Shown: piece after piece, positions 36,140 through 47,715 of the stretch
Position numbering within the stretch: the first letter of the stretch is position 1
How the letters are laid out: the number at the start of each line of letters is the position of its first letter
Origin: Dipteronia dyeriana
Lineage: Eukaryota > Streptophyta > Magnoliopsida > Sapindales > Sapindaceae
Reading direction: 5' to 3'
DNA: 64,000 nucleotides
NCBI GenBank assembly: GCA_032871835.1
Contig: CM065296.1
Coordinates: forward strand, 18,021,501 to 18,085,500
Position numbers and translations under genes: made by a program
The notes under the pieces: generated by a model
Databases searched by the model: none
Told to the model about the DNA's origin: nothing
Seen by the model: only the letters and a program-made list of their open reading frames with translations

Positions 36140-38100
36140 CTATTAAATGCGCCACACTTGGTCACAGAAATCCACTATATGAATAAAAGGTTACACCCTC
36201 AAGTGATACTCACACTCTCACTCTCGACAACCTCAGGCTATGGATACGGCCACTCACCACTCTTGGTTCAATCCCTAGTGCTATCCTCTGATCCACTACT
36301 CTGTGCGTGAGCACCTCCTACTCTACCCCTTGGACCTTTTATAGTGGATACCCAACCAATTGCTTGCGAACCTACCCTTGGTTGCAAGACTAGACTTGCT
36401 TGTGCAACTTCATCTAGAAGCCACAAGACTTTGACTCTATAAAGAGTACAACAACCTATGTGAATATGATGAAATATTCAAACATGCAAATAATGCTAGG
36501 CAAAACACTAAATGCTTATCTAGGAATTTAAGAATGTCACTAAGTACAATTCCTAGATATCAATGTCTAATTGAATGTTCATGAAGACTTAACTAGATAT
36601 AGTTACACAACATTATATCATATTTATCAAACAAAGCCATTTCAACATATGTTGTCATTAAGCATGGCATGGCCATTAAATGCAATCATCAAAATGCAAT
36701 CAATATAACCTAACCAATAATTTCTAAATGCAATGCATAGAGACTTAGCAAGATGGGGAAATATATCCTAAATTCAAGCTATCAACAAGCAAACCCAATC
36801 ATGTTATCAAAACTCTTAAATATATGCAATAACTAGAGTCTAGGTATTTAATCATGCAATAAACACCTAATCTAGAGTAAGAAGAACAATAAAAGATATT
36901 CAATGAAGTTCTTACTTACCTAATCATGAAACCAAGAACACCCATGCTCATATGATGAAGAATGATGCAAGATGGAGATGGGTTTTGGGTTTGGAGAGTT
37001 AATCAAGCTTTAATGAAGCTTTTTCTCTCAAGAAATTCTCTCTTACACTCTAGGGGGGTTCGTTTTTTAGAGTCATTCAAGTGAAGAAGATGAGTTAAGG
37101 ATGAATTTATAATGCCCAAGTGAAATGACATCGTTTTGGATGAAGGAAACAAAGTTTTGTCACGACCGCTGTACATGCCGCGGCCTAGGCAAGTGTCTAG
37201 ACCGCGGTCTGTGAGCATGGCATGGCTGGACATTACCGCTTCCTAGGTCACTGGCTAGGCATGGCAAAAAAAGTGGTCCAGGCCGCGGTACACGCCAAAC
37301 AGCACAACAACTCGTGCTTCGAGCAACCCAAAACATGACCAAACGACATCCAAACCTTTCGTATAATATACCATTGGAAAGGTATGAAGTTTTATTTCTA
37401 CTCCTATTTAAAAAATATGATTTGGATGTCTGTAGAAAAGTTATGGTCATTTTAGCGATCAAAGGTCAGAAACGGACAACAACAGAGATGCCCTGTTTTT
37501 GTGGTCACTTTGGAGATTTCAAAACCAATCCAAACGGTCATGAAATATTATGAATAATATACCGTTGTCAAGGTATGGGTGTCTACTTTGTACATAAATT
37601 TTCAAAACTCATTTTGAATCATTTTATAAAAAGATATGGTCACAAGACCATACAAAGGTCAGTTTTGAAAAACATTAAATCATTGAAATACACTCTTTTG
37701 AAACTAGACACATTACTCCATATAACCAAATCAAGAGAATAATGTGACCTTCTCATATGGTCACTCAATGCGCTAAAGCAAGCACATCATCGTGCAAGCT
37801 TGAACACAACACAATACCACACTTAAATCTATAAATGAAGTGCAAGTGTGATTGTGAAGAGATGCACACATATAAACAATGTCAACACAAATGCAAGATC
37901 AACAAGGCATGCATGAGGTGTGTGTGTGTGCACCTAAACTCTTCAAGAGGCAAAGTCAAGTGAATATATCTTTTGCTCTTAAACTCATGGAGATGCTTAG
38001 AAGCTTGCCATTGAGGACCAAAGCTATCCATTACACAATCATCCCCAATGTGGTGTGGTTTGCTATGAAATAAGTCAATCATAAAATTGAGGTCCTTACA
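36140..38100 (-). repeat. Solo LTR D, main part
   Basis: This is the larger half of D, to the right of element C. The minus strand carries a TATAAAT core (37105-37111), GC-rich words such as CCGCGGCC near 37180-37290, and a downstream leader-like text. Short open frames here have no recognisable domain. See 25699-38100 for boundaries. Confidence 0.6.
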
Positions 38101-38742
38101 GATTTGAAATCCTGATATATTTCCAAGAGAAAATTCGGCCAGCCATAAGAATTGAACTTGGAGAGAAATTTCAGCTAGCCCTAGTATTTTTGAGAGAAGA
38201 TTTCTGCTACCATAGAATTTTGAGGGAGAAAAATTTGTTTTACTCTAGACAAAACTCAATCAACTCTAAGAAATAGAGTGAGATTCGTCAAAGAAGAAAA
38301 GGAAGAAAGAACGTTTAGTTTTCGATAGTACACTAGTAACCTTTACATTAAAAGGTTTTGTGTACAACATCGAATCAAGGTTCACGAGAGTTTCAATCAA
38401 ATTGATTGATAATTCACAAGTGACCTGACGTTCTTTGTTTTCTTCTAGGAGGATTATTGTAACAAACAAAGAGAAAGATTTTATTTTTTTCCATCCTCAG
38501 ATATACAATTAAAAGAGAGGGAGCCCACACTCCTAGGTGATTCACGTTCGTGATTGGATTAGAAGATCTTACGGATTCAATTCGACACTAGTTCAATTGT
38601 CACGAGAAAAAGGTACGATACTTTTATATACATCAATTAATCTAGGGTTAAGGTTCTTGTTATTATAAAGAGAAAATTTTTATTTATACCGAAACCCTAA
38701 TTTATAAATTTTTCACGCTTCCGCTACGCGATTTTCCTTTCA
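38101..38742 (+). repeat. Element A 3' LTR, segment 3
   Basis: It resumes with GATTTGAAATCCTGATATAT, matching the 5' LTR from about 11592, and ends TTTTCCTTTCA. It is followed by the target duplication GTAAT and the Tat RNase H reading frame. Confidence 0.9.
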
Positions 38743-39110
38743 GTAATTTCATGATAGATCCAGGAAAAGCATAATATTGTCATTGCCTTAGATTTTAGTT
38801 CAAAACACAAACAATGAGGCGAAATACAAAGCCCACCTGGCAAGAATAAGGATAGCCCTCTAGCTCGGGGTAGACTACTTGCATGTCAATAGCGATTCCC
38901 AGCTCGTCATCAACTAGGTCACCAATCTATAATAGGCTAAGGGGGATAACATGACCGTTTATCTCAAGGGATACAAGATTGAGCAGATACCATGCCAATA
39001 GAATCATACAACAGACGTCTTAGCAAATATAGCTGCCAATGGGCGGGCAAGGTCTACCTAAGGGAGTACCTCTCCAGATGATCTCCCAATCCAACATAGC
39101 AGTAGGTAAA
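38743..39110 (+). pseudogene. Tat RNase H, 3' part, after element A
   Basis: Readable fragments in shifting frames are LRF(Q)FKTQT.., YKAHLARIRIAL-like text, RVDYLHVNSDSQLVIN.VTNL near 38868-38930, then MTVYLKGYKIEQIPC and DVLANIAANG near 39017-39045. These are the second half of Tat RNase H (the Asp of NSDSQLV is a catalytic residue). The first half ends at 9973, so the domain was split by the insertion of A. Confidence 0.75.
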
Positions 39111-40140
39111 GAAATCTGCCTAATTGATCGATCTCTATGCTGGATGGACCCCATCCCATAGCCACCTACCTCCAAGAGGGAAAGCTTTTAGAGGACCCTG
39201 ACCAAGCTCACAAAGTCAAAAGGATCTCTGTTTGCTATTGCCTAGTAGAAAGGTACCTCTACAGGTGGGGAAAATCTCTCCCTTTACTCCAGTGGCTACA
39301 CCCTAATGGTGCCAACTGGGCACTAAAAGAGGTTCACCCCATACCAGGTGCTTCTCATGGGATACAACTGCCAACAATACACTAGGATACAAAGTCGTTT
39401 GTATAGTCATGTGGAATGTGCCAATAGGCTTCGAGCTTGAACCACATACACCAAAACGCCTATCATTAATCATCTCGCCATACCCATATGGATATGGGGA
39501 TTGATTTGATCGGACCTCTTCCTACCGCTCCAGGTTAAGCCAAGCATGCACTCATTGTGATTGACTGCTTCACTCGGTGGGTGGAAACGGAGCCACTGTC
39601 CCAAATCACAGATGAAAACACTGTCAGGTTCGTTAAAACAAATGTAGTGTGTAGGTTTGGTACCTTGATCACCATCATCACCGACCTCGGGAAGCAGTTT
39701 AACAATGCTCTATTCAGAAATTTCTACGAGAACTTGGGAATCGACCTTAGCTTTGCCTCAGTGGCCCATCCCTAAACCAATGGCCTGGTGGAGGCTACCA
39801 ACAAAACAATCAAGAAGCTCATAAAGAAGACGCTCCATCAGAAAAAGGGCTAGTGTGTAGAGGAGCTATTCGAGGAATTTTGGGCCTACCGGACCATCAA
39901 AAGGGTCGCAACTGGGGAAACCCTTTACTCATTGGCTTTTGGGGTAGAAGCGGTCTTACTTATCGAGCACAAGCAGACCTCGTTCTGGGTCAAGCACATT
40001 GAGCCGGATAGCAATGAAGCTAAACTCAGAGCCACACTAGAAATCCTAGAAGAAAAATAGGATAAAGCGGTAGAAAGGGTAGTTATCTACCAAAGCCGGA
40101 TTATGAGGTACTTCATAAGGAGGGTGAAAGCCCGGTGATT
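39111..40140 (+). pseudogene. Tat integrase remnant
   Basis: MLDGPHPIATYLQEGKLLED starts the linker at 39137, followed by a decayed zinc-finger region (VERYLYRW.KSLPLL, CGMCQ) to about 39430. The core has MDMGIDLIGPLPTAPG (first Asp), ALIVIDCFTRWVETEPLSQI, RFGTLITIITDLGKQFNNAL (second Asp) and NGLVEATNKTIKKLIKKTLH (Glu), with VKHIEPDSNEAKLRATLEIL near the end. TAA stops replace Gln in PG*AKHA and HP*TNG. The C-terminal VERVVIYQSRIMRYF block and a basic tail end near 40140. Confidence 0.85.
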
Positions 40141-40490
40141 GAAAGAAGAAGACTTAGTACTCCAAAAGGTGACCTAAAACACAAGGGTCAGGTCAGGTCA
40201 GATGGGGTCTTGGGACCAAACTGGTAATGTCCATGCTTGATAAAAGTAGTGGTCAGGAGTAGGGCTTACAAGTTCGAAGATATGGATGGATAACCCATCG
40301 ACCATACCCATCGACCATACATGGAATGCAGTTCACCTAAAGAGGTTTTTCCCAAAAGCAGGTGACTTAAGCTATTTGGTTCTAACTAAATGCCATATTA
40401 GTTGCCTTTAAACATTTTTGTACTCCTATTTCGACCATCAATAAAATTTCTAGTTAGTTTTCTCCAAGTTTTCATCATCTCCATCCCGAC
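40141..40490 (+). other. Tat post-pol spacer
   Basis: Decayed C-terminal integrase and spacer text, including AWNAVHLKRFFPKAGD-like residues near 40320-40370. Similar text ends Tat pol in related elements. No separate gene is seen. Confidence 0.5.
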
Positions 40491-40780
40491 GCATTGGCTG
40501 GGTACCACCCCCATCAAGAAAAATCTGAACGTAAGAGCACAGTTGCCAGTTAAATCATGAGACCAAAGACCGGTCGGGGAAACCCCCTCACCATCTCTAA
40601 AGCCTTGGCTGGGCACCACCCCCCGTTAAGAAGAGTCTGCTTAATAAGGAATAGTTGCCTGCCAGACCTCAAGACCAGGGATTCAGTTATTGGGACCCAT
40701 TCACCATCACTGGTGCCTTGATCGAGACAACTCCCCCAAGACAAATTTAGGTGTAAGTGTATAGTTGCCTGCTAGCCATA
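40491..40780 (+). repeat. Tandem repeat of about 112 bp in the Tat 3' region
   Basis: Units start GCATTGGCTGGGTACCACC (40491), GCCTTGGCTGGGCACCACC (40602) and GCCTTGATCGAGACAACTC (40715). Spacing is 111 and 113 bp. The third unit is partial, ending near GTTGCCTGCTAGCC. Tandem repeats between pol and the 3' LTR are known in Tat/Ogre-type elements. Confidence 0.7.
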
Positions 40781-41629
40781 GAAAGGTACCTGGATCAGTT
40801 CAACCAAGGTATTTCTCCAAAGAAGAAGAATCCTAAAAAGCAAGGATACCTAGTTCCTAGATTCACCAGGAAAAGGAAATCGGGGCAATAAAGGGCCCTA
40901 AGTGAGGCACCTCGACCAAAGTACCTCAGCAACTGGTACAAATAATTTGTCTACTCCTACCTAATTTTTTACTAACATTTTCACATTGTTTTGTGTTGTC
41001 AGGTCCCGATTAAACCAAGCACACACTGGGGACTCAAGTTAGCGGCTGTGAACGCTTCAAATAAATAATTGCTTGGGTACCAAGGTACAGCGACTGCTAG
41101 AGGGTCCCGGGTATATAAGCGTTTGCTGCATGCCATTTCACCGAAGTCTTGCTACGTGAACAATTCAAGGTATAAACGCAGTGTCCTCAAGGTACCGGGA
41201 AACCAAGAAAATAAGAGGTCTTACGGCCATGGGGTTTGCAAGATCAGTATCCCGACTAAGTACCCAGAAGGGATATCAATCACTTAATAAATGCTGATCC
41301 TCTACACTTAGCAAGATTTGTAACTTTCTAGCTTTACCAGATGTTGATTTAAGTCATGTGTACGTAAAGTTGATCAAGGTAAAGATCAATTAGATATAGA
41401 CATGAAGAAGGAAGATGATATCATTCATAAAATCAAGGGAACTCATCCCTTCTGTCAAGCTACATCGGGTCAAGTAAGGAGCTTATCCCCTGGTTTCGGG
41501 CTACATAAAAAATAAAGAATAAAAAAGGGGAAATATGAGTTATAAGGCCCGGTTCATGATCAAGCAGGGTGCCCACCCCCTTTTCCGGGCAACAGAAACA
41601 AAAGTGGGATCAAGTTCATACGTTGGCCT
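40781..41629. other. Tat non-coding spacer between pol and antisense ORF
   Basis: No coding domain is recognised. GGTACC/AGGTACC words recur (for example near 40785, 41075 and 41190), as they do in the LTRs of the same element. Confidence 0.4.
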
Positions 41630-44190
41630 CCTCCTAATGGTCTCCTCTAATCGCTCCCTCCTCTAGTGGTTGCTCGCCTTCCTCCTATTCCATAGCTTGC
41701 TCTTCGATCAGCACCTGGGCAACCTCAACCAGGATCTTAGGAGGAACTATCTCGACCTTGGAAGCCTGGGTCACCCCTGCCTCAAATTTCTCCTCCGTTA
41801 GAGCTAGATCAGCCTGGCTTTCTACTACCTCTTTGGAGGCAGGCTAATATTTCACCACTTCTTGAATAGTTGGCGATCCTTCTGATCCCATCTCGGAAGC
41901 AGGCAAGACCTCCACAATCCCAGATTGTTGTTCTTTAACATGTGCATTTACATCAGCGCCTGCAGTCCTAGAGAGGCCTGCCACATCATTAGCTGGGTGG
42001 GTAATTTCCTAGCCCTCTTCAAATCTCATCATGGTTCCAGTCTATAATGGTGGACAAGTCAAAGGGAGGACGCAACGCTTGTGCAGCTTGGAAGGCAGCG
42101 TAGAAGTATTCATCACAAAAAAAAAGAGTCCACCTCAGCTTCCAAGATAGCTACTTGATCGCGCAGAGCCTTGTTCTTCTCTATCAACTCCATAGCTTTC
42201 CCTCTGCAAATGTTCCTTTTCGTAGCCCGTCTCTCCGATTTTAGGGTCTTCTGATCAAAAGAGCGCTTCTACCACCCCAGGTCACAGTGAGTCTCCTTCA
42301 GTGCTTTCTCGATCGTTTCAAGATTGAGGTTGAGCACCTACATTTCACCCTAAGTCTCAGCGAGTTTCCCTCTCTCCGTCTCAACTTCAGACTTGGCCTT
42401 TTCAGCATGCCTCTTTAATGCAGACATTTCGTGGCTCATCGCAACGTTGTTTTTGAAAGTCTACAAGACACAAAAACCCAGTCAATCATTACCTAAGTAC
42501 CAACCACGTCTACATTAAAGCAATATTAAAACAGAATACAAGTCTCATCTTACCTTGACAATAAGGGCAGCATCCTTGGTGAGTAGAACCTTAGAGAGCA
42601 TCAAGGTCATCACAGTAATGTTTCCACCAGGACAGGACAGGATGAACCGATCTATAACCTTGTTCTTGCCCGTAATCCTCGACCGAGGTTAATTTCACCC
42701 TTTGGAAGTCACAGAAGTGGTAACAGAAGTTGTCTCAGGACCCTACTCAGCTCGGGAAGGCACTGAAATAGGCAGAGGAAGTGGAATTGAAGCAGTAGCA
42801 GTAACAGTAGAAGTAGAGACGGCTGCAGTAGAAAGAATAATAGTAATTGGAGCTGCGGAACCTTGACCTCTCACCCTGGTCAGCCGAAAAGCAAACACAT
42901 CTATCTGGAGGTAAGACCATGGAGAATGGTAGGAGGTACCATGGGGATCCCAATAGGGATGCAGCCATTACCCCTAATCGTAGTAGGAAGAGAAGGAGTC
43001 TTGGCGGCTTGAGTGGAAGTGGACCTAGGTGGGGTAGGACTTAAAGAAGGAAGAGTATCTTCCAGTGACCTAGGCTTATGTTGCGCTAGTAAAGGAGTAG
43101 CTAAAACTTTACAAATCATCAACAAGTTAGAATAAGCAACTAGCAAAGTAGAAAAATCAAGTCAACAAGGGTTGAGAGGTTTGATATACCAGGAGAAGCA
43201 GCAGAGATTCTCAGGTACTGGTCCACCCAGAAGGGATCGTAAGCATCCGAAGTGGGATGCTTTATATTGATGAAATTTCACACAACGATCACTTCAAAAA
43301 TCACCCTGGACTCAGCAGCAAGGGTAATTTTCCCCTAAGTTGGCTTACTAGTGAACTGGGTGGAGGCCTGGCACTCTATGTTGGCGATGTTGACTAGGCA
43401 TCCCCAGTCCCTGCTGACCACCACCCACTCCTCCTTCCACAGATTATCCTTTTGGTGGCACCAGGGATTATAAAATTCAAACTATTCTTGGTCTGGAGGT
43501 AAAACTACCCCTTTGGAGGAAGGGAGTTAACAGTAACCTGAAAAAGGAAACCCAGTTCATCAGGTCTTGGTTTCCTGTCAACACCGTCCTTCTCGTATTG
43601 CTTTTTCCATAACATGAGGAAGCCTAACAAGTGCCTTTAGAACCTCGGTGTCAGTTGAAAAGGTGCGAGCTATAGAGCATAGAGAACTCTATAAAAATAG
43701 GGATGAATAAGCAGCCTGACCCCGCACTTGAAAGCAGTGGTATGGATAGGCAATACATCAGAATGAGGGCTATACACATCATAATTCTTGTGGGGAACAG
43801 CGATGGAGAAGCTATCAAAAATCCCAAATCTCTCTCTTAAGCGATTGATGGAATCGTTTATAGCAGTGGAGTCAGAGCTGATCTTGAAATCATATGGGAG
43901 AGTAAGCACTCCCCTTGTTGAGATAGCTGCGGTTGTGACCTAACCTCCTACCTCGTTAGAGTCATTGCCTGATTGCCCCTCTATTATCTCCACTGAGAAT
44001 CAGACCTACTAGAGAAACCGGTCCCATTATCAACATTGTGACTAGAACGACAGTGCAACTGTAGAGGATTGGTGTTACTCTCCTCGTTGTCTTTTTCTCG
44101 AGCTCATTTTTTGCCAGTGTGGCTTAAGGAATCACCCTTCACCAATCTTTCAACACTTTCATGGTCGGAGATCGACATGGTAATAGTATA
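41630..44190 (-). pseudogene. Tat antisense ORF remnant (gypsy-type plant transposon domain)
   Basis: Reading leftward, an ATG near 44180 starts MSISDHESVERLVKGDSLSH. LPYDFKISSD..NRLRERFGIFDSF lies at 43905-43830, then FKCGVRLLIHPYFYRVLYAL to 43670, LLGFLMLW and FLFQVTVNSLPPKG, and LWKEEWVVVSRDWG near 43430. A Pro/Ser/Thr-rich middle follows at about 43100-42900. A coiled-coil end is near 42460-42150 (SALKRHAEKAKSEVETERGK, AMELIEKNKALRDQVAILEA), and FYAAFQAAQALRPPF-like text lies near 42090. The order (N-terminal globular domain, low-complexity middle, coiled coil) matches the antisense ORF of Tat-clade elements (family 'putative gypsy type transposon'). Its function is unknown. Many stops. 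Confidence 0.65.
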
Positions 44191-44569
44191 GTGGAAGCTT
44201 AAGAACTATAGAAGGAGACTAAACGCGAGGGCTGTGGGCCTTCTCAAAATTTGAAAGAATGGATTTTTGAAAGCATGAGAAAAGTAAACAAGAGGCCCGA
44301 ATTATATAGAAGTGATAAAGTGGCGATCAATGACGATAATGTGATTGAATATATGAGATTTTTGCCTCGATACCCACATGCCGCCAAAAACATCGCCTTT
44401 TTCAAATAGGAAACCTCCCCTTGGCTTTACATGTGGCCGCTACATTTAATGAGAGGATTTCTTCCCAGATTCTAGTGACCTATTCGAAAACGGAAAATTT
44501 CCCAAGCGAGATAGGAAATCTGACTCCAACCCCAAATCAATCACCGGTGTTCTAGTCAGATGGGACTTC

Positions 44570-45593
44570 TGTTAATAGCCATTTTTATCAAGGGGTCAAT
44601 GGGAAATTTTTTACCTAGTTAGAGCCTGAAAAAATCTTCATGTACTACATAGGTACAGTGCATGGTGGTATACCTCGCAGTACTGGGTCCAGCACGATCT
44701 AGGTACTTCGATATCGCGGTCGGAGTTTGATAAAGCTCTCGCCCCTCTACAAACCTAGCAGTTGCCACCATGTTACCTTGACAATGTCTCATTAACCCAC
44801 CGAGGTACACATCCAACCACTCCAACAGAAAGAAAGATGCCTGTAAAGCTCCAGTAAGATCAGCCAAGCACCTTGCTACTAGGGTGGTACCTTGAAGTAC
44901 CTCGCAATCTCTATTGATCAAGCGCTACCAAGATGATACCTCAGAGTACCCTCGACAACAGACTGGTACCCCTACGCATCACCAAGTCAACGCTCTGAGG
45001 TGCTACACCACCAATAGAAGACATCAAATTATTCGCCAAACACTATGGCTAAACTCCACGTGTACACTGTCATAATTGAAGAGTTTAAAAAGGAAATAAA
45101 CACCCTTTCCCACCAAGATATTTTCTGCCTATTCTACAAGATCAATAGCATTAAACAGAAAATCCCATCAAACGGGGAAAGAAGATCAATCCATTGACCT
45201 CTGATTAGTTCTCCAAGAGAAAACCGTAGACCTCTTGTATAAATAGGAGGAGAATATCAACAAATGGGGGACTCAAAAAGGCCTTAAGAGCCATCGCCAT
45301 TATGAGCAGTATCCACTTATTGATAGAAATGAGTTCACCATCTCCATTCGTTGAAGCGAAATATAGATTGAGTGATTGAGTGGCCAATTTCGTTGTACTA
45401 GAGATTATATCTTGACTTATTGATCATAAAATGAACATTGCTTAGTCCACCATTTCATTTGTTCCCATCTTCTTATTAAACATACACGTGCACCCGGTAC
45501 CGAAGGTACCAAACCCCGACCACGATCTACCGGGGTAGCGGTCTTGAGGGTGTTAACTGAAATTCCTTACCTTAAGCAAATTTTTGGCCAATA
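44570..45593 (+). repeat. Tat element 3' LTR
   Basis: It starts TGTTAATAGCCATTTTTATC and ends TTTTTGGCCAATA (1024 bp). TATAAATA at 45238-45245 corresponds to 5352-5359. The target copy GGTAG follows, then the Athila gag-protease frame on the minus strand. Confidence 0.9.
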
Positions 45594-46485
45594 GGTAGAT
45601 TGATCTTTATCTTGTATAGGACATCAAAAAACTCCTTGAACACCTTGTTCATCTTGTCCTTCTTCAACCTCCCTAGAAATGGAACTGGTGGAATAAATGG
45701 GTTGGGTGACTTATGTAAAAGTGATGTCTTCTTGGGAAATTTCTCAACTACTACCTCTTCCTCTTCTACTAAAGTCTCTCCCCAACCTCTTCTTCTGACT
45801 CCTTGGCCTTTTTTCTCTTAGGCTCACCAATATCTCCGGTGTCTAGAACCCGGCCACTTCTCAAAATTTTCAATGCCCTTGCCTGGTCAGACCGACTAGG
45901 AAGTCTACCCAGCTTAATCTTATGAATCGTGTCAACTACTTGCCCTAACTGTTTCCCCTACTTCTCCATTGATGCCTCTAAGTTGGTAAACCTATGCCCA
46001 CTTACTTGAATGAAGTTGTTCAAGTTATGATCTATCTGTTGTGAACTCTGAGCAAGTAGCAACTTTATCCTCCAAAGAAGGCTTTCTAGGCTGGTATAAA
46101 GGCACATATCTATTCCCTGACTTGTTCTATTGCTGCCCACTTAATTCTTGGTCTTAGTAATTCCCCCTACTGAATCCACCTTGATTACCTCCTTGAGTAT
46201 TCTACTGGTTGCTCAAAGCATTGTTAGAATCAGATCATGAGAAGTTAGGATGGTTACGCCACCCTAATTTGTATGAGTTGGAATACGGATCTCTTTGAAA
46301 GTTTAGGACTTGGGCATCCTCCATCTCAAATGACACCATCTCTCCACCTTGACGGTCCCCATCATGCACTAAGTGGCCTTATTTTTTGCATTGTTGAGGT
46401 TTTATAAATATTTTTTGACGAGCGTTGTGCAATGACAAAAATAGCTCGGTCAGCATGGCAACATGAAGTCCCTTCAACTCACAAC
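45594..46485 (-). pseudogene. Athila-lineage gag C-terminal remnant
   Basis: The minus strand reads GDRQGGEMVSFEMED, then DPYSNSYKLGWRNHPNFS near 46290-46230, NTQGGNQGGF, KPSLEDKVA near 46090 and, close to the Tat insertion, PNPFIPPVPFLGRLKKDK and NKVFKEFFDVLYKIKINLP. The order (YSNTYNxGWRNHPNFS block, Gln/Gly-rich spacer, SLED helix, then PxRLKK...FxxFL..LxINIP) is that of Athila gag up to the protease. The last codons (INLP) join LLDMIEK at 4667 across the Tat element. Multiple stops are present. The boundary with element E at 46486 is defined by the target duplication. Confidence 0.8.
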
Positions 46486-47506
46486 CGCAGGGAAAAATCA
46501 AATCAAAAGTGGCAGAAGCGGAAAAAGGGCTGTGAGTATATTTTAAAATTTTCTCTTTATTACAAAGAACCTTAACACTTGAATAATTAACGTATATTAA
46601 AAGTATCGTACCTTTTTTTCGTGATGATTGAAATTGTGCCAAATTGAATCCGTAAGATCTTCCAATCCAATCACGAACATCAATCACCTAGGCGTGGGGG
46701 CTCCCTTTCTTTGAATTGTATACCTGGGATGGAAACAAACAAAATCTTTTTCTTTCGTTAGTCACAATAATCCTCCAAGAGAAAACCCAAAAAAACATTT
46801 GGTCACTTGTGAATTGTCAATATATTTGATTGAAACTCGCATGAACCCAATTCGATTTCTGTACACAAAACCCTTTAGATGTAAAGGATACTAAACGTTC
46901 CATCTTTTCTCTACGCTTGGCCGAATTCTACGCACTATTTCTATGATTTGGCCAAATTTTATCTAGACCAAAAACTAAATTTTTGTTTCTCTAAATTCTT
47001 TGTTGGCCAAAATTTCTCTTAGAGAAACTAGGGCTTGGCCGAAATTTACATGCCATATATATAGGATACCAAATCCTCTCCTAAAGAGGATTTGCTTGGT
47101 GGGCAAGAATCCTCTCACTAGGAGGATTTACTTAGTGGCCAATAATCCTCATTCAAAGAAAATTTCTTTTCCACACCAAGACTCCTAATCCAACTCAATA
47201 GTGTATTTATTTAATAACCAATTATTGAATATAAATTAAATTGTGACTATATCAAAACTTTCAAATTTGACCAATTATCAATTAGAGTTTTGATAGAAAT
47301 CAAATACTTTATAATTTGACTAGATAAATAAATTCCTTTTATTTTTCTACTTATCAAATATAGTATTTGATATTTATCATACTACCAACAATAGTATGAC
47401 ACTAGGAGACCTTCTCCTACTAGGAAAAAGATTTTGACTTTCAATTAAATAAATAATTAATTAACAAATTAATTAATTTCCGTTTATTTAAATTATAAAA
47501 TAAAAA
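46486..47506 (-). repeat. Element E truncated 3' LTR
   Basis: It matches the last 1 kb of the A-family LTR (the region from the TTAATTAATTTCC block to the end). The terminal TGTAGGG (plus strand) is decayed to CGCAGGG. The first half of the LTR is deleted. Confidence 0.8.
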
Positions 47507-47667
47507 CATTTTTTTTAAGAAAAAAATAAAATAAAATAAAAAACTGAGCAACTACCAAGAAAGAAATTATGATGATGATAGGTCACCCTTCTTGTTACAA
47601 TTCCAAAACAAAAAAAAACATTGAAATTTTAGGACCAAAATTGAGCAATAACAAATCACATTATAAA

Positions 47668-47715
<48 letters not shown>

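Larger units (their letters stand above)
25699..38100 (-). repeat. Solo LTR D, probably Ty3/gypsy chromovirus type, split by element C
   Basis: The minus strand starts TGTAAGGACCTCAATTTTAT at 38100 and ends GGGAATTTTCA at 25699, giving TG...CA ends. Flanks are GATAC (25694-25698) and GATTT (38101-38105), a weak 3-of-5 duplication. The interrupted A LTR continues exactly across it. The two parts (25699-25862 and 36140-38100) total about 2.1 kb and contain no coding domain. The start and the style of text resemble Tekay/Del-type LTRs. A minus-strand TATAAAT lies at 37105-37111. No partner LTR or internal region is present, hence solo LTR. Confidence 0.65.
9974..38742 (+). mobile_element. Copia element A (TNT1-like), split by elements B and D
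   Basis: The target duplication is GTATT (9969-9973) and GTAAT (38743-38747). The 5' LTR is 9974-12226. The 3' LTR is in three pieces (16052-16859, 24892-25698, 38101-38742). Their lengths add up to the 5' LTR length within a few bases once duplicated target sites are removed. The internal part (12227-16051) keeps gag, the protease motif, reverse transcriptase and RNase H but lacks integrase. It is non-autonomous. Confidence 0.9.
4668..45593 (+). mobile_element. Tat-lineage Ty3/gypsy retrotransposon, interrupted by nested copia elements
   Basis: The LTRs at 4668-5705 and 44570-45593 start TGTTAATAGCCA and end GGCTAACA or GGCCAATA. Flanking target duplications are GGTAA (4663-4667) and GGTAG (45594-45598). 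The order inside is PBS, gag, protease, RT, RNase H, integrase, a tandem-repeat spacer, an antisense ORF on the minus strand, and the 3' LTR. An antisense ORF downstream of pol is a known trait of some Tat-clade elements. Copia elements inserted in RNase H occupy 9974-38742. Without them the element is about 12 kb. All coding parts carry many stops and frameshifts. Confidence 0.88.

Noticed and set aside
37003..37462. Minus-strand frames of 76 and 100 codons
   Set aside because: They lie inside solo LTR D around its TATA box and GC-rich words. No domain.
42747..43146. Frames on both strands, including a Tyr/Cys/Ser-rich 73-mer
   Set aside because: They fall in the low-complexity middle of the Tat antisense ORF. 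Only the frame continuous with its flanking blocks is kept.
46379..46687. 102-codon minus-strand frame
   Set aside because: It crosses the exact left boundary of element E (46486), so it joins LTR and Athila text and cannot be a real gene.
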